From: an uncultured Pseudodesulfovibrio sp.
Lineage (GTDB): Bacteria > Desulfobacterota > Desulfovibrionia > Desulfovibrionales > Desulfovibrionaceae
Assembly (NCBI RefSeq): GCF_963664965.1
Contig: NZ_OY761823.1
Coordinates: 2,250,001-2,314,000, forward strand
DNA: 64,000 nt
Reading direction: 5' to 3'
The notes beneath the pieces are model-generated. The model had not been told where the DNA came from. It made no database searches and was given only the letters and a program-made list of their open reading frames with translations. Shown here piece after piece: positions 1-7,938 of the stretch; positions within the stretch are counted from its first letter, which is position 1, and every line of letters starts with the position of its first letter. The position numbers and the translations under genes were made by a program.

Positions 1-1030
<1,030 letters not shown>

Positions 1031-1095
1031 CAAATTATGGAATTCTCTCTTCTCCCTGTTGACTATATATTCCGAACCCTAAGGTTCACCAAATT

Positions 1096-1212
1096 TTCTT
1101 GGTGCCCAAGGAGGAGGGGGTACACCCGGTCCCATTCCGAACCCGGTAGTTAAGCCCTCCATCGCCGATGATACTGCATGGTAGCGTGTGGGAAAGTAGG
1201 TCGGTGCCAAGT
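1096..1212 (+). rRNA. rrf: 5S ribosomal RNA
   Basis: The roughly 117-nt element begins and ends with complementary arms (cttggtgcc at 1098-1106 and ggtgccaag at 1203-1211) that form the 5S terminal helix. It contains the conserved cccattccgaacccgg core. It lies about 65 bp after the 23S end and just before an intrinsic terminator, as expected for the end of an rrn operon. Ends are estimated from the terminal helix. Confidence 0.95.
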
Positions 1213-1223
1213 AAAATCTCGAA

Positions 1224-1256
1224 AAGCCCTCAGTCGTATGACTGAGGGCTTTTTTC
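1224..1256 (+). terminator. rrn operon intrinsic terminator
   Basis: A perfect 11-bp stem (agccctcagtc / gactgagggct, 1225-1235 with 1240-1250) with a 4-nt loop is followed by a T run. It closes the rRNA operon directly after the 5S gene. Confidence 0.95.
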
Positions 1257-1280
1257 GTTTTTCCCCGGCACCGACCTAAT

Positions 1281-1345
1281 GGCCGGCTAGGGATAGCGGC
1301 GCATCTGTATGTCCAGACGGCCGGCTTGGGATAGCGGCGCATCTG
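1281..1345. repeat. Tandem 27-bp direct repeat pair
   Basis: Two 27-bp copies at 1281-1307 and 1319-1345 differ at one base, with an 11-bp spacer. Each starts ggccggct and ends gcggcgcatctg. They lie in the gene-free gap between the rRNA operon and the first protein gene. No function is recognised. Confidence 0.8.
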
Positions 1346-1421
1346 CACATTTTTCGGGTGGCGCTCAATCCTCACCGTAGCGTTGCTACGCCTCCGGTTG
1401 CCCACCCCCCGAGAAAATGCA
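1344..1421. repeat. Long imperfect inverted repeat with nested hairpin
   Basis: An arm tgcacatttttcgggtgg (1344-1361) faces ccaccccccgagaaaatgca (1402-1421), pairing imperfectly. The centre holds a clean small hairpin gtagc-gtt-gctac (1377-1389). The whole could fold as one long stem-loop. It resembles a dispersed intergenic palindromic element or a small non-autonomous mobile element, but only one copy is in this window. Confidence 0.5.
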
Positions 1422-1460
1422 CATCTGCACCCCTCTCCCAAGCCTCGTTTAGTGCTACGG

Positions 1461-1575
1461 CTCGCCTCGCTTCGCTCTGCATTCGCGAGGGCAGGGAAAG
1501 GTGGAGTATGGGGCGTGAGCTGAGAGAGTTGCCGGTTTCTTGGAGACTGCTCGCCTCGCTGCGCTCTGCATTCGC
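1461..1575. repeat. 26-bp direct repeat pair
   Basis: Copies at 1461-1486 and 1550-1575 differ by a single base; each reads ctcgcctcgct/t then cgctctgcattcgc. The second copy runs into the palindrome at 1577-1602. Apart from these repeats the 1257-1818 gap shows no supportable gene; the reading frames there are biased by the GC-rich repeats. Confidence 0.75.
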
Positions 1576-1576
1576 T

Positions 1577-1602
1577 CGCCGATGTGCCGGGGCACATCGG
1601 CG
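1577..1602. repeat. Perfect 12-bp-arm palindrome
   Basis: cgccgatgtgcc (1577-1588) and ggcacatcggcg (1591-1602) are perfect reverse complements separated by 2 bases. No T run follows, so it is not an ordinary terminator. It looks like part of a repetitive extragenic palindrome together with the flanking 26-bp repeat. Confidence 0.75.
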
Positions 1603-1818
1603 CGGGGTGGGTACTCATGTTGGGGGCGCGGGGTGCCGGCGCGGGTTGTCGGCGCGTCATGCTATGTGTGGGGTTCAAGTCTGGCTGAGCAGCTGAGTGT
1701 TAATTGCCGGATCGACTGTGTTGTCTTGACGTCTGCGGTCTGCGTGATCACGGCACTTGCTAGCGGGTAGAGCAAACTGAAGGGGGGGCTTGTAACAGGC
1801 TTGGTTGTAAGGTGGGTA

Positions 1819-2643
1819 CTACTTTATGATTTGAGCCAGGGAGCTCTCTGCTGCCCAGAGAGCTTCGTCAATTTGTTTTGCATCTGTGACGATAAAGTGT
1901 CGCTGCATTTTGTTGATGCTTTTTTGTGCCGGATCTCTTTGGCGAAAATTCTCAAGAATCTTGAGATACCTGTCGACTCCGAATTGATTCATTTTTCTGC
2001 GGATATCGCCGATGATTTCCAGTGCTATTTTTTGAAAGCGACTATCCAAGTATATTTCTTCCCAGTTGAGTTTATCTGTGTGTGGATTTTTATTGCGGAA
2101 TTCCTTGAGTAGATCATTCACGAGAATTTTTCGTTTTTTATGAGATTCATTGTCTTTTCCAAAAAGAACGGAAGAGGATTCGAGTTGATCAATCTCGGGA
2201 ATTGATCCGCGTACACTGATAAGGAAATAGCGCATGAGTGGGCGAGGAATAATTCCTTGAGTAAATTTTTTGCGCGCAGTGTCATCCTGCACAGAGTTGT
2301 CCGGCCATATCATTCTTTTTTTTGGGGATTTGATGAAGCAAAATTCAACGAGTATGCGACCAATGGGATCGATTCCGCGGTTTTCTTTGGCATCGAAAGA
2401 GGTGGTGTGAGGAGTGGGGGGAGTCTTACTCGTGGTTAAGTTTTTTTTCTTATTGAACTTTATGATTGCCTGTTTGAGGGCGTGATCTGTTGTTACTTTT
2501 TCTATGCCTGCATCAAGCAAGGTCTGGCGGAGTATTTTGGTAAATAATTTTAGCTGATTGACAGTCATTTTTGTGTCTTGTTCTTTGTTGATGTTTTCTA
2601 GTGAAGGTTGAATGGATTTCAATCCTACTACAGAGTTGTGCAT
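1819..2643 (-). CDS. Hypothetical protein, AT-rich gene
   Basis: A 274-residue protein with no family that I recognise. It is soluble-looking, highly charged and lysine-rich, with no signal peptide or membrane segment. The N-terminal half has a basic stretch (FNKKKNL) and a TPPTPHT linker; the C-terminal half looks helical and charged. The ATG at 2643 is chosen over a GTG immediately upstream; an in-frame Met at 2568 is an alternative. Base composition is visibly more AT-rich than the housekeeping genes further on, suggesting acquired DNA. It stands alone, divergent from the TetR gene. It is probably real, because the frame is long in AT-rich DNA. Confidence 0.6.
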   Translation of the reverse strand: MHNSVVGLKSIQPSLENINKEQDTKMTVNQLKLFTKILRQTLLDAGIEKVTTDHALKQAIIKFNKKKNLTTSKTPPTPHTTSFDAKENRGIDPIGRILVEFCFIKSPKKRMIWPDNSVQDDTARKKFTQGIIPRPLMRYFLISVRGSIPEIDQLESSSVLFGKDNESHKKRKILVNDLLKEFRNKNPHTDKLNWEEIYLDSRFQKIALEIIGDIRRKMNQFGVDRYLKILENFRQRDPAQKSINKMQRHFIVTDAKQIDEALWAAESSLAQIIK

Positions 2644-2755
2644 CACCCAACAAAGCTCGAAAGGTTATAATGTTATCATATGAGCACAGACTTGGTGGAG
2701 CGTATGCTGTACCTGTTTGTGTCGAAGTGTTGCGCTGGCGTAGAAGGAGGGACTC

Positions 2756-3394
2756 ATGGCAAAACTGAGAGTGTTACCCAAGGTTGTTCCCATTCGTAAC
2801 AAGGAACAAACAAAAGCCAGACTCATAGAAGCTGTAGGACGGGTGATGGCTGACGTAGGTTTCCAGCGCTTGGGAGTAAATTTGGTTGCGCGTGAGGCGG
2901 GTGTCGATAAGAAGTTGATATATAGATATTTTAATGGGTTGCCCAAATTGGTGGCCGCATTTGGACAGACCATTGATTTTTGGCCGGATGCAGCTGAATT
3001 GCTTGGCTCAGATGCGGAGACCATTCGACATATGCCTCCCGACAAGCTTTTGGCACTGTTTTTCAAGAGGTATTTGCGGGCAATCTTAAATAGGCCAATG
3101 ACTCTGGAAATCCTTGCATGGGAAGCTCTGGAAAGGAATGAGCTGACAATCGGACTCGAAGAGGTTCGAGTGAGAACTGCGTTGGAGTTTTTTGAATTGA
3201 TGGAAACGGACCCTACTGATGAAGTCGATTTAACGGCTTTGGTTCTTATCATGGCCGGGGCAATGAACTTTCTCGCGGTGCGCTCTCGAATACATAAAAC
3301 TCTCGGTGGTGTGGATTTGCAAAGCAAGGAAGGGTGGCAGCGTATCGACAGAACCGTGGAGCAGTTGATGAGTGGAGTTCTTGGTGATGGGTGA
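2756..3394 (+). CDS. TetR/AcrR family transcriptional regulator
   Basis: 212 residues. The N-terminal helix-turn-helix (about residues 18-65: TKARLIEAVGRVMADVGFQ, then LVAREAGVDKKLIYRYF) matches the TetR DNA-binding domain, including the typical YRYF ending of the recognition helix. The remainder is a helical ligand/dimer domain that I cannot assign to a ligand. The start is supported by an AAGGAGGG site 4 nt upstream. No transporter or enzyme lies next to it, so its target is unclear; the divergent hypothetical gene or itself are the nearest candidates. It shares a bidirectional terminator with the convergent MucR gene. Confidence 0.88.
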   Translation: MAKLRVLPKVVPIRNKEQTKARLIEAVGRVMADVGFQRLGVNLVAREAGVDKKLIYRYFNGLPKLVAAFGQTIDFWPDAAELLGSDAETIRHMPPDKLLALFFKRYLRAILNRPMTLEILAWEALERNELTIGLEEVRVRTALEFFELMETDPTDEVDLTALVLIMAGAMNFLAVRSRIHKTLGGVDLQSKEGWQRIDRTVEQLMSGVLGDG

Positions 3395-3401
3395 ATGTAA
3401 A

Positions 3402-3430
3402 GAAGGCTCGGAGCAGTGCCCCGAGCCTTC
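3402..3430. terminator. Bidirectional terminator between tetR-type and mucR-type genes
   Basis: A 10-bp perfect stem, gaaggctcgg (3402-3411) with ccgagccttc (3421-3430), lies between the convergent stop codons. T-rich sequence follows on the plus side, and A-rich sequence precedes it for the minus strand only weakly. Confidence 0.65.
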
Positions 3431-3435
3431 ATGTT

Positions 3436-3828
3436 TCATTTCTTTTTGCCGCGTTTGGTCCAGAGTTTCATCTCTTTCATTTTTTTGCGTCGCTCTCTTT
3501 GCAGGGATTTACATACAAGTGGCAGCTTTTTCTTGTATCCAAATTTTTCCCGATATTCATCGGCTGTAAGACCATGGCTTGCGAGGTGTTTTTTCGTGAG
3601 AATTTTGAACGATTTTCCACAAACACAACAGAGGACTGTTTTTTCTCGAATCGCTTTTTTGGGGTCGACTGCATACTTTTCTTCCGTTTCGAGACTTCCA
3701 CCTTCGGCAATGGCCTTGATGCCGGATGCCAGTTTCTGAACCATTGAAGTGATTTCATCTTCTGTCATTGTTCTTACACTGGCTTGTGCTTTGACAATTT
3801 CCAGGGCTTCCTTCAGATAATCGTCCAT
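3436..3828 (-). CDS. Ros/MucR family zinc-finger transcriptional regulator
   Basis: 130 residues. The C-terminal half carries the Ros/MucR zinc finger: CCVCGKSF, then KKHLASHGL, giving Cys-x2-Cys and His-x3-His ligands, followed by TADEYREKFGY and a basic tail rich in Lys/Arg. The N-terminal ~50 residues are helical, as in the oligomerising region of MucR proteins. Family members bind AT-rich DNA and act as pleiotropic, nucleoid-like repressors. The very AT-rich 330-bp region upstream may be its own target (inference). Several MucR paralogues per genome are usual in desulfovibrios. Confidence 0.88.
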   Translation of the reverse strand: MDDYLKEALEIVKAQASVRTMTEDEITSMVQKLASGIKAIAEGGSLETEEKYAVDPKKAIREKTVLCCVCGKSFKILTKKHLASHGLTADEYREKFGYKKKLPLVCKSLQRERRKKMKEMKLWTKRGKKK

Positions 3829-4161
3829 ATTGTCCCTCTCATTAAGATGGTTGAAGTTCTGTTAGGTGGTGCTGCACATTTAGGATAGAACTTTGGTTAT
3901 ACATGATCACCAACGAGTTTCTATGTCCAATTGCTTTGCTCCGAACACTCTGGATATTACATAATCCCATTTCGACGGCATTATAGCATATATAAAAGTG
4001 CGTTTGTCAATATGGCAAACATTAGTTTTATTATTGTATAAAAAAGTTTTTAAACGAATTGCTGTCAGTGAAAGCGATTTGCTTGCTTATCGGCATAGTG
4101 TGAAGTATGGTTTCCAAATCTTTGTCATGAGTATTTTTTATAGAACGTACGGGGAAATGAT
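3829..4161. other. AT-rich divergent intergenic region with a dyad
   Basis: About 330 bp between the MucR gene (minus) and a membrane protein gene (plus), with no convincing gene. It is strongly AT-rich. A dyad, gtttgtc-aatat-ggcaaac (4002-4020; 7 pairs including one G-T), stands out as a possible operator. No clear -35/-10 pair could be fixed. Confidence 0.45.
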
Positions 4162-4632
4162 ATGAGTGCGAATGAAGGTAAAGTGCATAGGTTGGAGCCT
4201 GTTAGGCAGCCGAACGTAGCGGAGGAAGTCGTGGAGCAGGAGACAGTTGAGGAGAAGAGCGGAGCTTCTGCCACGGGCGTTGCCGAAGCTCAGAAAGACA
4301 TGAGTAAGGTGGCGATGATCGTTTCCTTGCTGGCCGTCTTGCTTCTGGTTATTTTCTTTTTTGGAATGAATCGCAATATTGCAGGACTTACTCAAGAGGT
4401 TCAGAGCCTTGGGGTCTTGCGTGAAGACGTTGCCAACCTGGACCAGCGGATGCTTCAGATGAAGCAGGATGTGCCTGTTCAGATGAAACGCATGCTTGCT
4501 CATGACATTGTCAATGAAATGGCCATGAAAGCTTTTTATTTGAATGATTCCCTTGAGGACGAGGCTTTGCGTGCAAAAATGCAGCAGGTTATGCAGGGTC
4601 TCAAGGAGATTCGAGAGGGGCTTGAAAAGTAA
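4162..4632 (+). CDS. Conserved membrane-anchored coiled-coil protein, function unknown
   Basis: 156 residues. An acidic N-terminal stretch (residues 1-48) precedes one transmembrane segment (about 50-69, VAMIVSLLAVLLLVIFFFGM). A predicted coiled coil follows (about 72-155; repeated QEVQSL, LDQRMLQMKQDV, MQQVMQGLKEI). Topology is probably N-terminus inside with the coiled coil in the periplasm, but it could be reversed. No family recognised. It is monocistronic, with a strong terminator after it. Confidence 0.7.
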   Translation: MSANEGKVHRLEPVRQPNVAEEVVEQETVEEKSGASATGVAEAQKDMSKVAMIVSLLAVLLLVIFFFGMNRNIAGLTQEVQSLGVLREDVANLDQRMLQMKQDVPVQMKRMLAHDIVNEMAMKAFYLNDSLEDEALRAKMQQVMQGLKEIREGLEK

Positions 4633-4656
4633 TTCATCCGTTCGGATTTGATTTTC

Positions 4657-4692
4657 AAAAGGGATGGCGATTTTATCGCCATCCCTTTTTTT
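4657..4692 (+). terminator. Intrinsic terminator
   Basis: A 14-bp perfect stem, aaaagggatggcga (4657-4670) with tcgccatccctttt (4676-4689), has a 5-nt loop and a T run. It ends the membrane-protein transcript. Confidence 0.93.
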
Positions 4693-4728
4693 GTTTGTTG
4701 GGTTGTTCATCGTTGTTCATTTTTGGCC

Positions 4729-4757
4729 TTGACAGTATTGATTTTTGCAATTATAAA
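4729..4757 (+). promoter_or_regulatory. Sigma-70-type promoter for the MerR-like gene, with flanking gttgttcat motifs
   Basis: TTGACA (4729-4734) and TATAAA (4752-4757) are spaced by exactly 17 bp, near consensus. Two direct copies of gttgttcat (4702-4710, 4712-4720) sit upstream and an inverted copy atgaacaac (4771-4779) sits downstream. These could be an autoregulatory operator (inference). Transcription would begin near 4764, which disfavours the ATG at 4771 and favours the ATG at 4795 as start. Confidence 0.75.
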
Positions 4758-4794
4758 CAATTGAAGATCAATGAACAACAGTCGGGTGAGATGT

Positions 4795-5691
4795 ATGAAC
4801 AGAAAATTTATCAGTTTGCGAGAAGTCGGCAGGCAGTTGGAGATACCTCCCTCTACTGTTGTCTACTACAAAGATAAATTTACAAAATATATCCCATCTG
4901 TCGGTGGTGGCGGACGGCGTCGCCGGTATCCAATCGAGGTTTTGGAGATATTCAGGAGGATTCGAGAGATGTTCAATGACAATTGGTCAACGGAACAGAT
5001 TGAGAGAGAATTAGCTCTTAAATTCAGTATGTTGATGGATGATCAACAGTATGATCAATCAAATGAACAGCGTTCGGGTGGCGGTGGTTCTCCTGAGTTT
5101 GTTCAGGGGTTGGGGGATGTGCTTTCGAAGATGTCTGACGTGCTGGACAGTCAGTCTCTGTTTCGGAGTGAAATTCGTTCGTTGCGTGATGAGGTCGCTG
5201 AGTTGCGTCGGGAGCGGGATGAGCTTGAAAGGAAGGCTTCTGAGCGTGCTGAGTCATTGGAGAAGCAGGTTGCCGAGTTGAAGCGAAAGGTTGCTGGCGG
5301 TCAAGGTGGTGATATTGATTTTCCGCCTGCCGAGTTCTTGGCCAGTCCGCTCGTGATATGTTCGGATGGTGAATATTTGGGTGTGCAAGGGAAGGGGCGC
5401 AAGCATTTTTCATTAAAAGATTTTGTTCATCTCATTGAGCGGAAGATGTCTTCATCTCTGGTTGTTGAGACTTCTTGGAAGAGGCAGAACGGGCATTGGG
5501 TTTTGGTGGTCCGCACTGACGATTCTTCCAAGGGGCGAGAGCAGAATATCGTTCTTGTCGCGAAAAAAACGGTTACGCCGAGCAAGAACGTTGTGACCGA
5601 AATAATCCGCTTGAATATCGACGGCAATGACGCGCCGGATGCTTTGCTGCTTACGCTGTTCAGGCAGTTGAAGTCTGTTTTTAACGGCTAG
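4795..5691 (+). CDS. MerR-like HTH regulator with long coiled coil
   Basis: 298 residues from the ATG at 4795, which has GGGTGAG just upstream and a sensible leader from the promoter at 4729-4757; a start at 4771 would add 8 residues. Residues 1-75 look like a MerR-type winged helix (ISLREVGRQLEIPPSTVVYY, then RRRRYPIEVLEIFRRIREM). A basic patch RRRRY would contact DNA. Residues about 115-185 form a heptad-rich coiled coil (LRDEVAELRRERDELERK). The C-terminal ~110 residues form an unassigned alpha/beta domain. The effector is unknown. The gene is monocistronic. Confidence 0.72.
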   Translation: MNRKFISLREVGRQLEIPPSTVVYYKDKFTKYIPSVGGGGRRRRYPIEVLEIFRRIREMFNDNWSTEQIERELALKFSMLMDDQQYDQSNEQRSGGGGSPEFVQGLGDVLSKMSDVLDSQSLFRSEIRSLRDEVAELRRERDELERKASERAESLEKQVAELKRKVAGGQGGDIDFPPAEFLASPLVICSDGEYLGVQGKGRKHFSLKDFVHLIERKMSSSLVVETSWKRQNGHWVLVVRTDDSSKGREQNIVLVAKKTVTPSKNVVTEIIRLNIDGNDAPDALLLTLFRQLKSVFNG

Positions 5692-5727
5692 TATATTTTT
5701 TTATTTAATCTAACTCTAGAAAAACTC

Positions 5728-5756
5728 TTGATTCATTTGCTTGTTTCGCTTATATA
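5728..5756 (+). promoter_or_regulatory. Sigma-70-type promoter
   Basis: TTGATT (5728-5733), 17-bp spacer, TATATA (5751-5756), about 50 bp before the ATG of the 142-residue protein gene. Good spacing and two 4-5/6 hexamers. Confidence 0.6.
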
Positions 5757-5805
5757 GCTACTGCTAAATGGACTAAAGTTTCGCCGGTTTGATGGAGGAG
5801 ACGGT

Positions 5806-6234
5806 ATGCCCCAGGTTGCTGCTAGAATTACTCATGATCAGGAAAAGTGGCTCAAGGACTATTTTAAGACCAAGAGCGCTGGTGCAGAATTTATCCTGCC
5901 TTGGGCCGTGGATGTCTTTTTCAAGTCCATTCGCAATGTCTCCAGTGATTTTTCCGTTGCTGAACTCAAGACAATTCTTGAATCCCATAAAGATGTGAAG
6001 CTCCTTCCGAATCAGTCCAAGCAGGCATATCTGATGTTGCGGGTTGAAGAAGCGTGTGAAGAGCACAGTGTGCATATTCAGCATGGGGCGAGCAAGAGCA
6101 ATCTGGAAGTCAAGTTGCGTCGTTTGACCGATTTGCAGGCCACGGCCTTGATGATCTGGGCGACGGCCTACTGGGTCAGTAAGGCCTGGAACGGCGTTTC
6201 GGTCGAAGATTACGTCAAGCTTTCCTGCGGTTAG
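5806..6234 (+). CDS. Conserved hypothetical protein (142 aa)
   Basis: A 142-residue soluble, largely helical protein with no motif that I can name. The start is well supported by GGAGGAGAC upstream. Conserved-looking features include a WLKDYF segment near the N terminus and the C-terminal LTDLQATALMIWATAYW stretch, which is aromatic-rich and amphipathic. It is followed by hairpins before thiD, so it may share a transcript with thiD by read-through. No function assigned. Confidence 0.65.
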   Translation: MPQVAARITHDQEKWLKDYFKTKSAGAEFILPWAVDVFFKSIRNVSSDFSVAELKTILESHKDVKLLPNQSKQAYLMLRVEEACEEHSVHIQHGASKSNLEVKLRRLTDLQATALMIWATAYWVSKAWNGVSVEDYVKLSCG

Positions 6235-6244
6235 TAAAACCGTT

Positions 6245-6263
6245 GCGGGGTGGCCCGCTTTTT
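6245..6263 (+). terminator. Short hairpin with T run
   Basis: gcggg (6245-6249) pairs with cccgc (6254-6258), followed by five T. This weak terminator-like element comes just after the 142-residue protein gene. Confidence 0.5.
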
Positions 6264-6274
6264 ATATTTTGTTG

Positions 6275-6326
6275 CGATTATTTCGTGCAGGTGGTAGCGC
6301 CTGCCGATAATCGTTTTTTTTATTTT
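6275..6326 (+). terminator. Terminator-like hairpin abutting the thiD ribosome-binding site (possible attenuator)
   Basis: The outer stem CGATTAT (6275-6281) pairs with ATAATCG (6307-6313); the inner stem GCAGG (6287-6291) pairs with CCTGC (6300-6304). A run of seven T (6314-6320) follows. The thiD ribosome-binding site GGAG starts at 6328, leaving no room for a promoter between. The gene therefore seems to depend on read-through. No TPP-riboswitch core (CTGAGA) is present. Confidence 0.65.
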
Positions 6327-6340
6327 TGGAGATATGCGGT

Positions 6341-7717
6341 ATGAACAAGCTTCCCTGTGTTTTGACGATTGCCGGGTCCGACTCCGGTGGCGGGGCAGGT
6401 ATTCAGGCGGACCTCAAGGCTATAACCATGCTTGGCGGGTACGGTGCAAGTGTCATTACTGCGCTGACGGCGCAGAATACCAAGGCCGTAACGGGCATTC
6501 ATGCGCCCTCTGCGAAGTTTGTCGCACAGCAACTCCGGACAGTGCTTGATGACATTGAGGTTTCCGCAGCCAAGACCGGTATGCTTTTTTCCGCTTCCAT
6601 CATCAAGGCGCTGGCCCCGATCCTGAGCCATAAAAAGTTTCCGTTGGTGGTCGATCCTGTTTGCGTGGCCACGTCCGGGGCCAAGTTGCTCAAGGACGAT
6701 GCAGTCGAGGCCATGGTTCAGCTTATCTTTCCCTGTGCGGATCTTTTGACGCCGAATATTCCCGAAGCAGAGTTGTTTACGGGAGTGAAGATTCAGGATC
6801 GTGACGATGTTTTCAAAGCCGCACGGATTTTACTTGAAATGGGGCCGAAGGCCGTTCTGATCAAGGGAGGGCATTCGGATTCCTTTGCCGTGACAGATTG
6901 GTATTTCACCAAGGGCGCCGATCCAATCCCCTTCATGCAGCAGCGTGTGGATACGAACTGCACGCATGGGACAGGCTGTACACTTTCTGCCGCCATAGCG
7001 ACAGGGCTGGGGCAGGGGATTGAAATGGGGGCGGCTATCATGCGGGCTCAGGAATATCTCAATCTGGCTCTTCGGGCCGGTTATCCGCTCGGTGAGGGCG
7101 GGGGACCGCCGAACCATCTGGCTCCCTTGCTCAAGGAGCGTGAGCGGGGTGCCGTTCTTGCCGAGCTTGATCGATTCGGTCGTCGTCTCGTGGGGATGTC
7201 TGGTGTGAAAGCTTTGTTGCCGCGGGTAGGTATTAATGTCGCGGCATCTCTGCCGTGGGCGGCGGAGCTGGATGACGTGGCAGGTTTTTCCGGTGGAATT
7301 ATCGGGACTCGCCGGGGTGATGTCCTGCTGGCGGGATATCCGGAGTTCGGCGCGTCTGTGTATACGGCTTCGACATTGCTTGCCGTGAAGCGGTTGCGTC
7401 CTGATATCGGCTGCGCCTTGACGTTGGGGCTTGGGGCAGGAGTCAAGCAGGCTCTTGAGATGGCTGGTTTTGAGATTGCCTGGGTCGATCGTGATCGTCG
7501 CCCCGAGTATATTATTGATGAAGATGGACGATTTGAGGAGTGGGCCGTATTCGAGGCTCTTCGCGATCATTCGGCTCCGGAAACGGTTCGCGCCATTGGT
7601 GATCCGGGGGGAGTGGGGAGAGAGTCGCTTGTGCGTCTTTTGGCGAAAGATATGTCAAGTTTGCAGGCTGCATTGTGTCGGATTTTGGATTGTATTCATG
7701 CCGATAATGACGTTTAA
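6341..7717 (+). CDS. thiD: Hydroxymethylpyrimidine (phosphate) kinase fused to ThiN-type thiamine-phosphate synthase
   Basis: 458 residues. Residues 1-260 are a ThiD ribokinase-fold kinase: GSDSGGGAGIQADLK near residue 11 binds the pyrimidine, and GTGCTLSAAIATGL is the anion-hole/catalytic motif. It phosphorylates HMP and HMP-P for thiamine synthesis. Residues about 275-440 match the ThiN domain, which joins HMP-PP to thiazole phosphate in organisms lacking ThiE. The fusion therefore does two successive steps. The ATG at 6341 is used, with GGAG 9 nt upstream; the frame is open to a TTG at 6326. The hairpin right before the gene suggests transcriptional attenuation. Confidence 0.9.
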   Translation: MNKLPCVLTIAGSDSGGGAGIQADLKAITMLGGYGASVITALTAQNTKAVTGIHAPSAKFVAQQLRTVLDDIEVSAAKTGMLFSASIIKALAPILSHKKFPLVVDPVCVATSGAKLLKDDAVEAMVQLIFPCADLLTPNIPEAELFTGVKIQDRDDVFKAARILLEMGPKAVLIKGGHSDSFAVTDWYFTKGADPIPFMQQRVDTNCTHGTGCTLSAAIATGLGQGIEMGAAIMRAQEYLNLALRAGYPLGEGGGPPNHLAPLLKERERGAVLAELDRFGRRLVGMSGVKALLPRVGINVAASLPWAAELDDVAGFSGGIIGTRRGDVLLAGYPEFGASVYTASTLLAVKRLRPDIGCALTLGLGAGVKQALEMAGFEIAWVDRDRRPEYIIDEDGRFEEWAVFEALRDHSAPETVRAIGDPGGVGRESLVRLLAKDMSSLQAALCRILDCIHADNDV

Positions 7718-7760
7718 GCCTTCTATTTTCGCTTTTCGGTGCTTTGAGCGTGCCGGAAGG

Positions 7761-7790
7761 TTGACATATTCACAGGAGCTTGCTTAATAA
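7761..7790 (+). promoter_or_regulatory. Promoter of the tRNA-Leu/tig unit
   Basis: Consensus TTGACA (7761-7766), 17-18 bp, then TTAATA/TAATAA (7784-7790). It lies just ahead of the tRNA, which starts at 7804, as expected for a tRNA promoter. Confidence 0.7.
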
Positions 7791-7803
7791 GCACGTTCTT
7801 TTT

Positions 7804-7888
7804 GCGGGCGTGGCGGAATTGGTAAACGCGCCAGATTTAGGATCTGGTACCTCGCGGTTTGGGGGTTCGAGTCCCTCCGCCCGCACCA
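7804..7888 (+). tRNA. tRNA-Leu (anticodon UAG)
   Basis: 85 nt including an encoded CCA. The acceptor arm gcgggcg pairs with cgcccgc. The anticodon arm ccaga-TTTAGGA-tctgg places TAG at the anticodon, decoding CUA leucine codons. The long variable arm after it and the ggttcgagtcc T-arm fit a class II leucine tRNA. It sits only 50 bp before tig and is probably cotranscribed and processed from it. Confidence 0.96.
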
Positions 7889-7938
7889 GATTGCAGTTAT
7901 ATTACGCGCCGGGAGGCGTTTTAGGAGGATATGTCGCG

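Noticed and set aside
1281-1602. CRISPR array
   Set aside because: Repeats occur only in pairs, with unequal spacing, and no cas genes are present.
1079-1770. Frames of 60-199 codons across the 5S gene and the repeat-rich gap
   Set aside because: They overlap rRNA, the terminator and palindromic repeats; composition is repetitive and no start signal or protein motif is seen.
6235-6340. TPP riboswitch before the thiamine gene
   Set aside because: No CTGAGA or matching P4/P5 core; the region is only ~100 nt and is explained by two hairpins.
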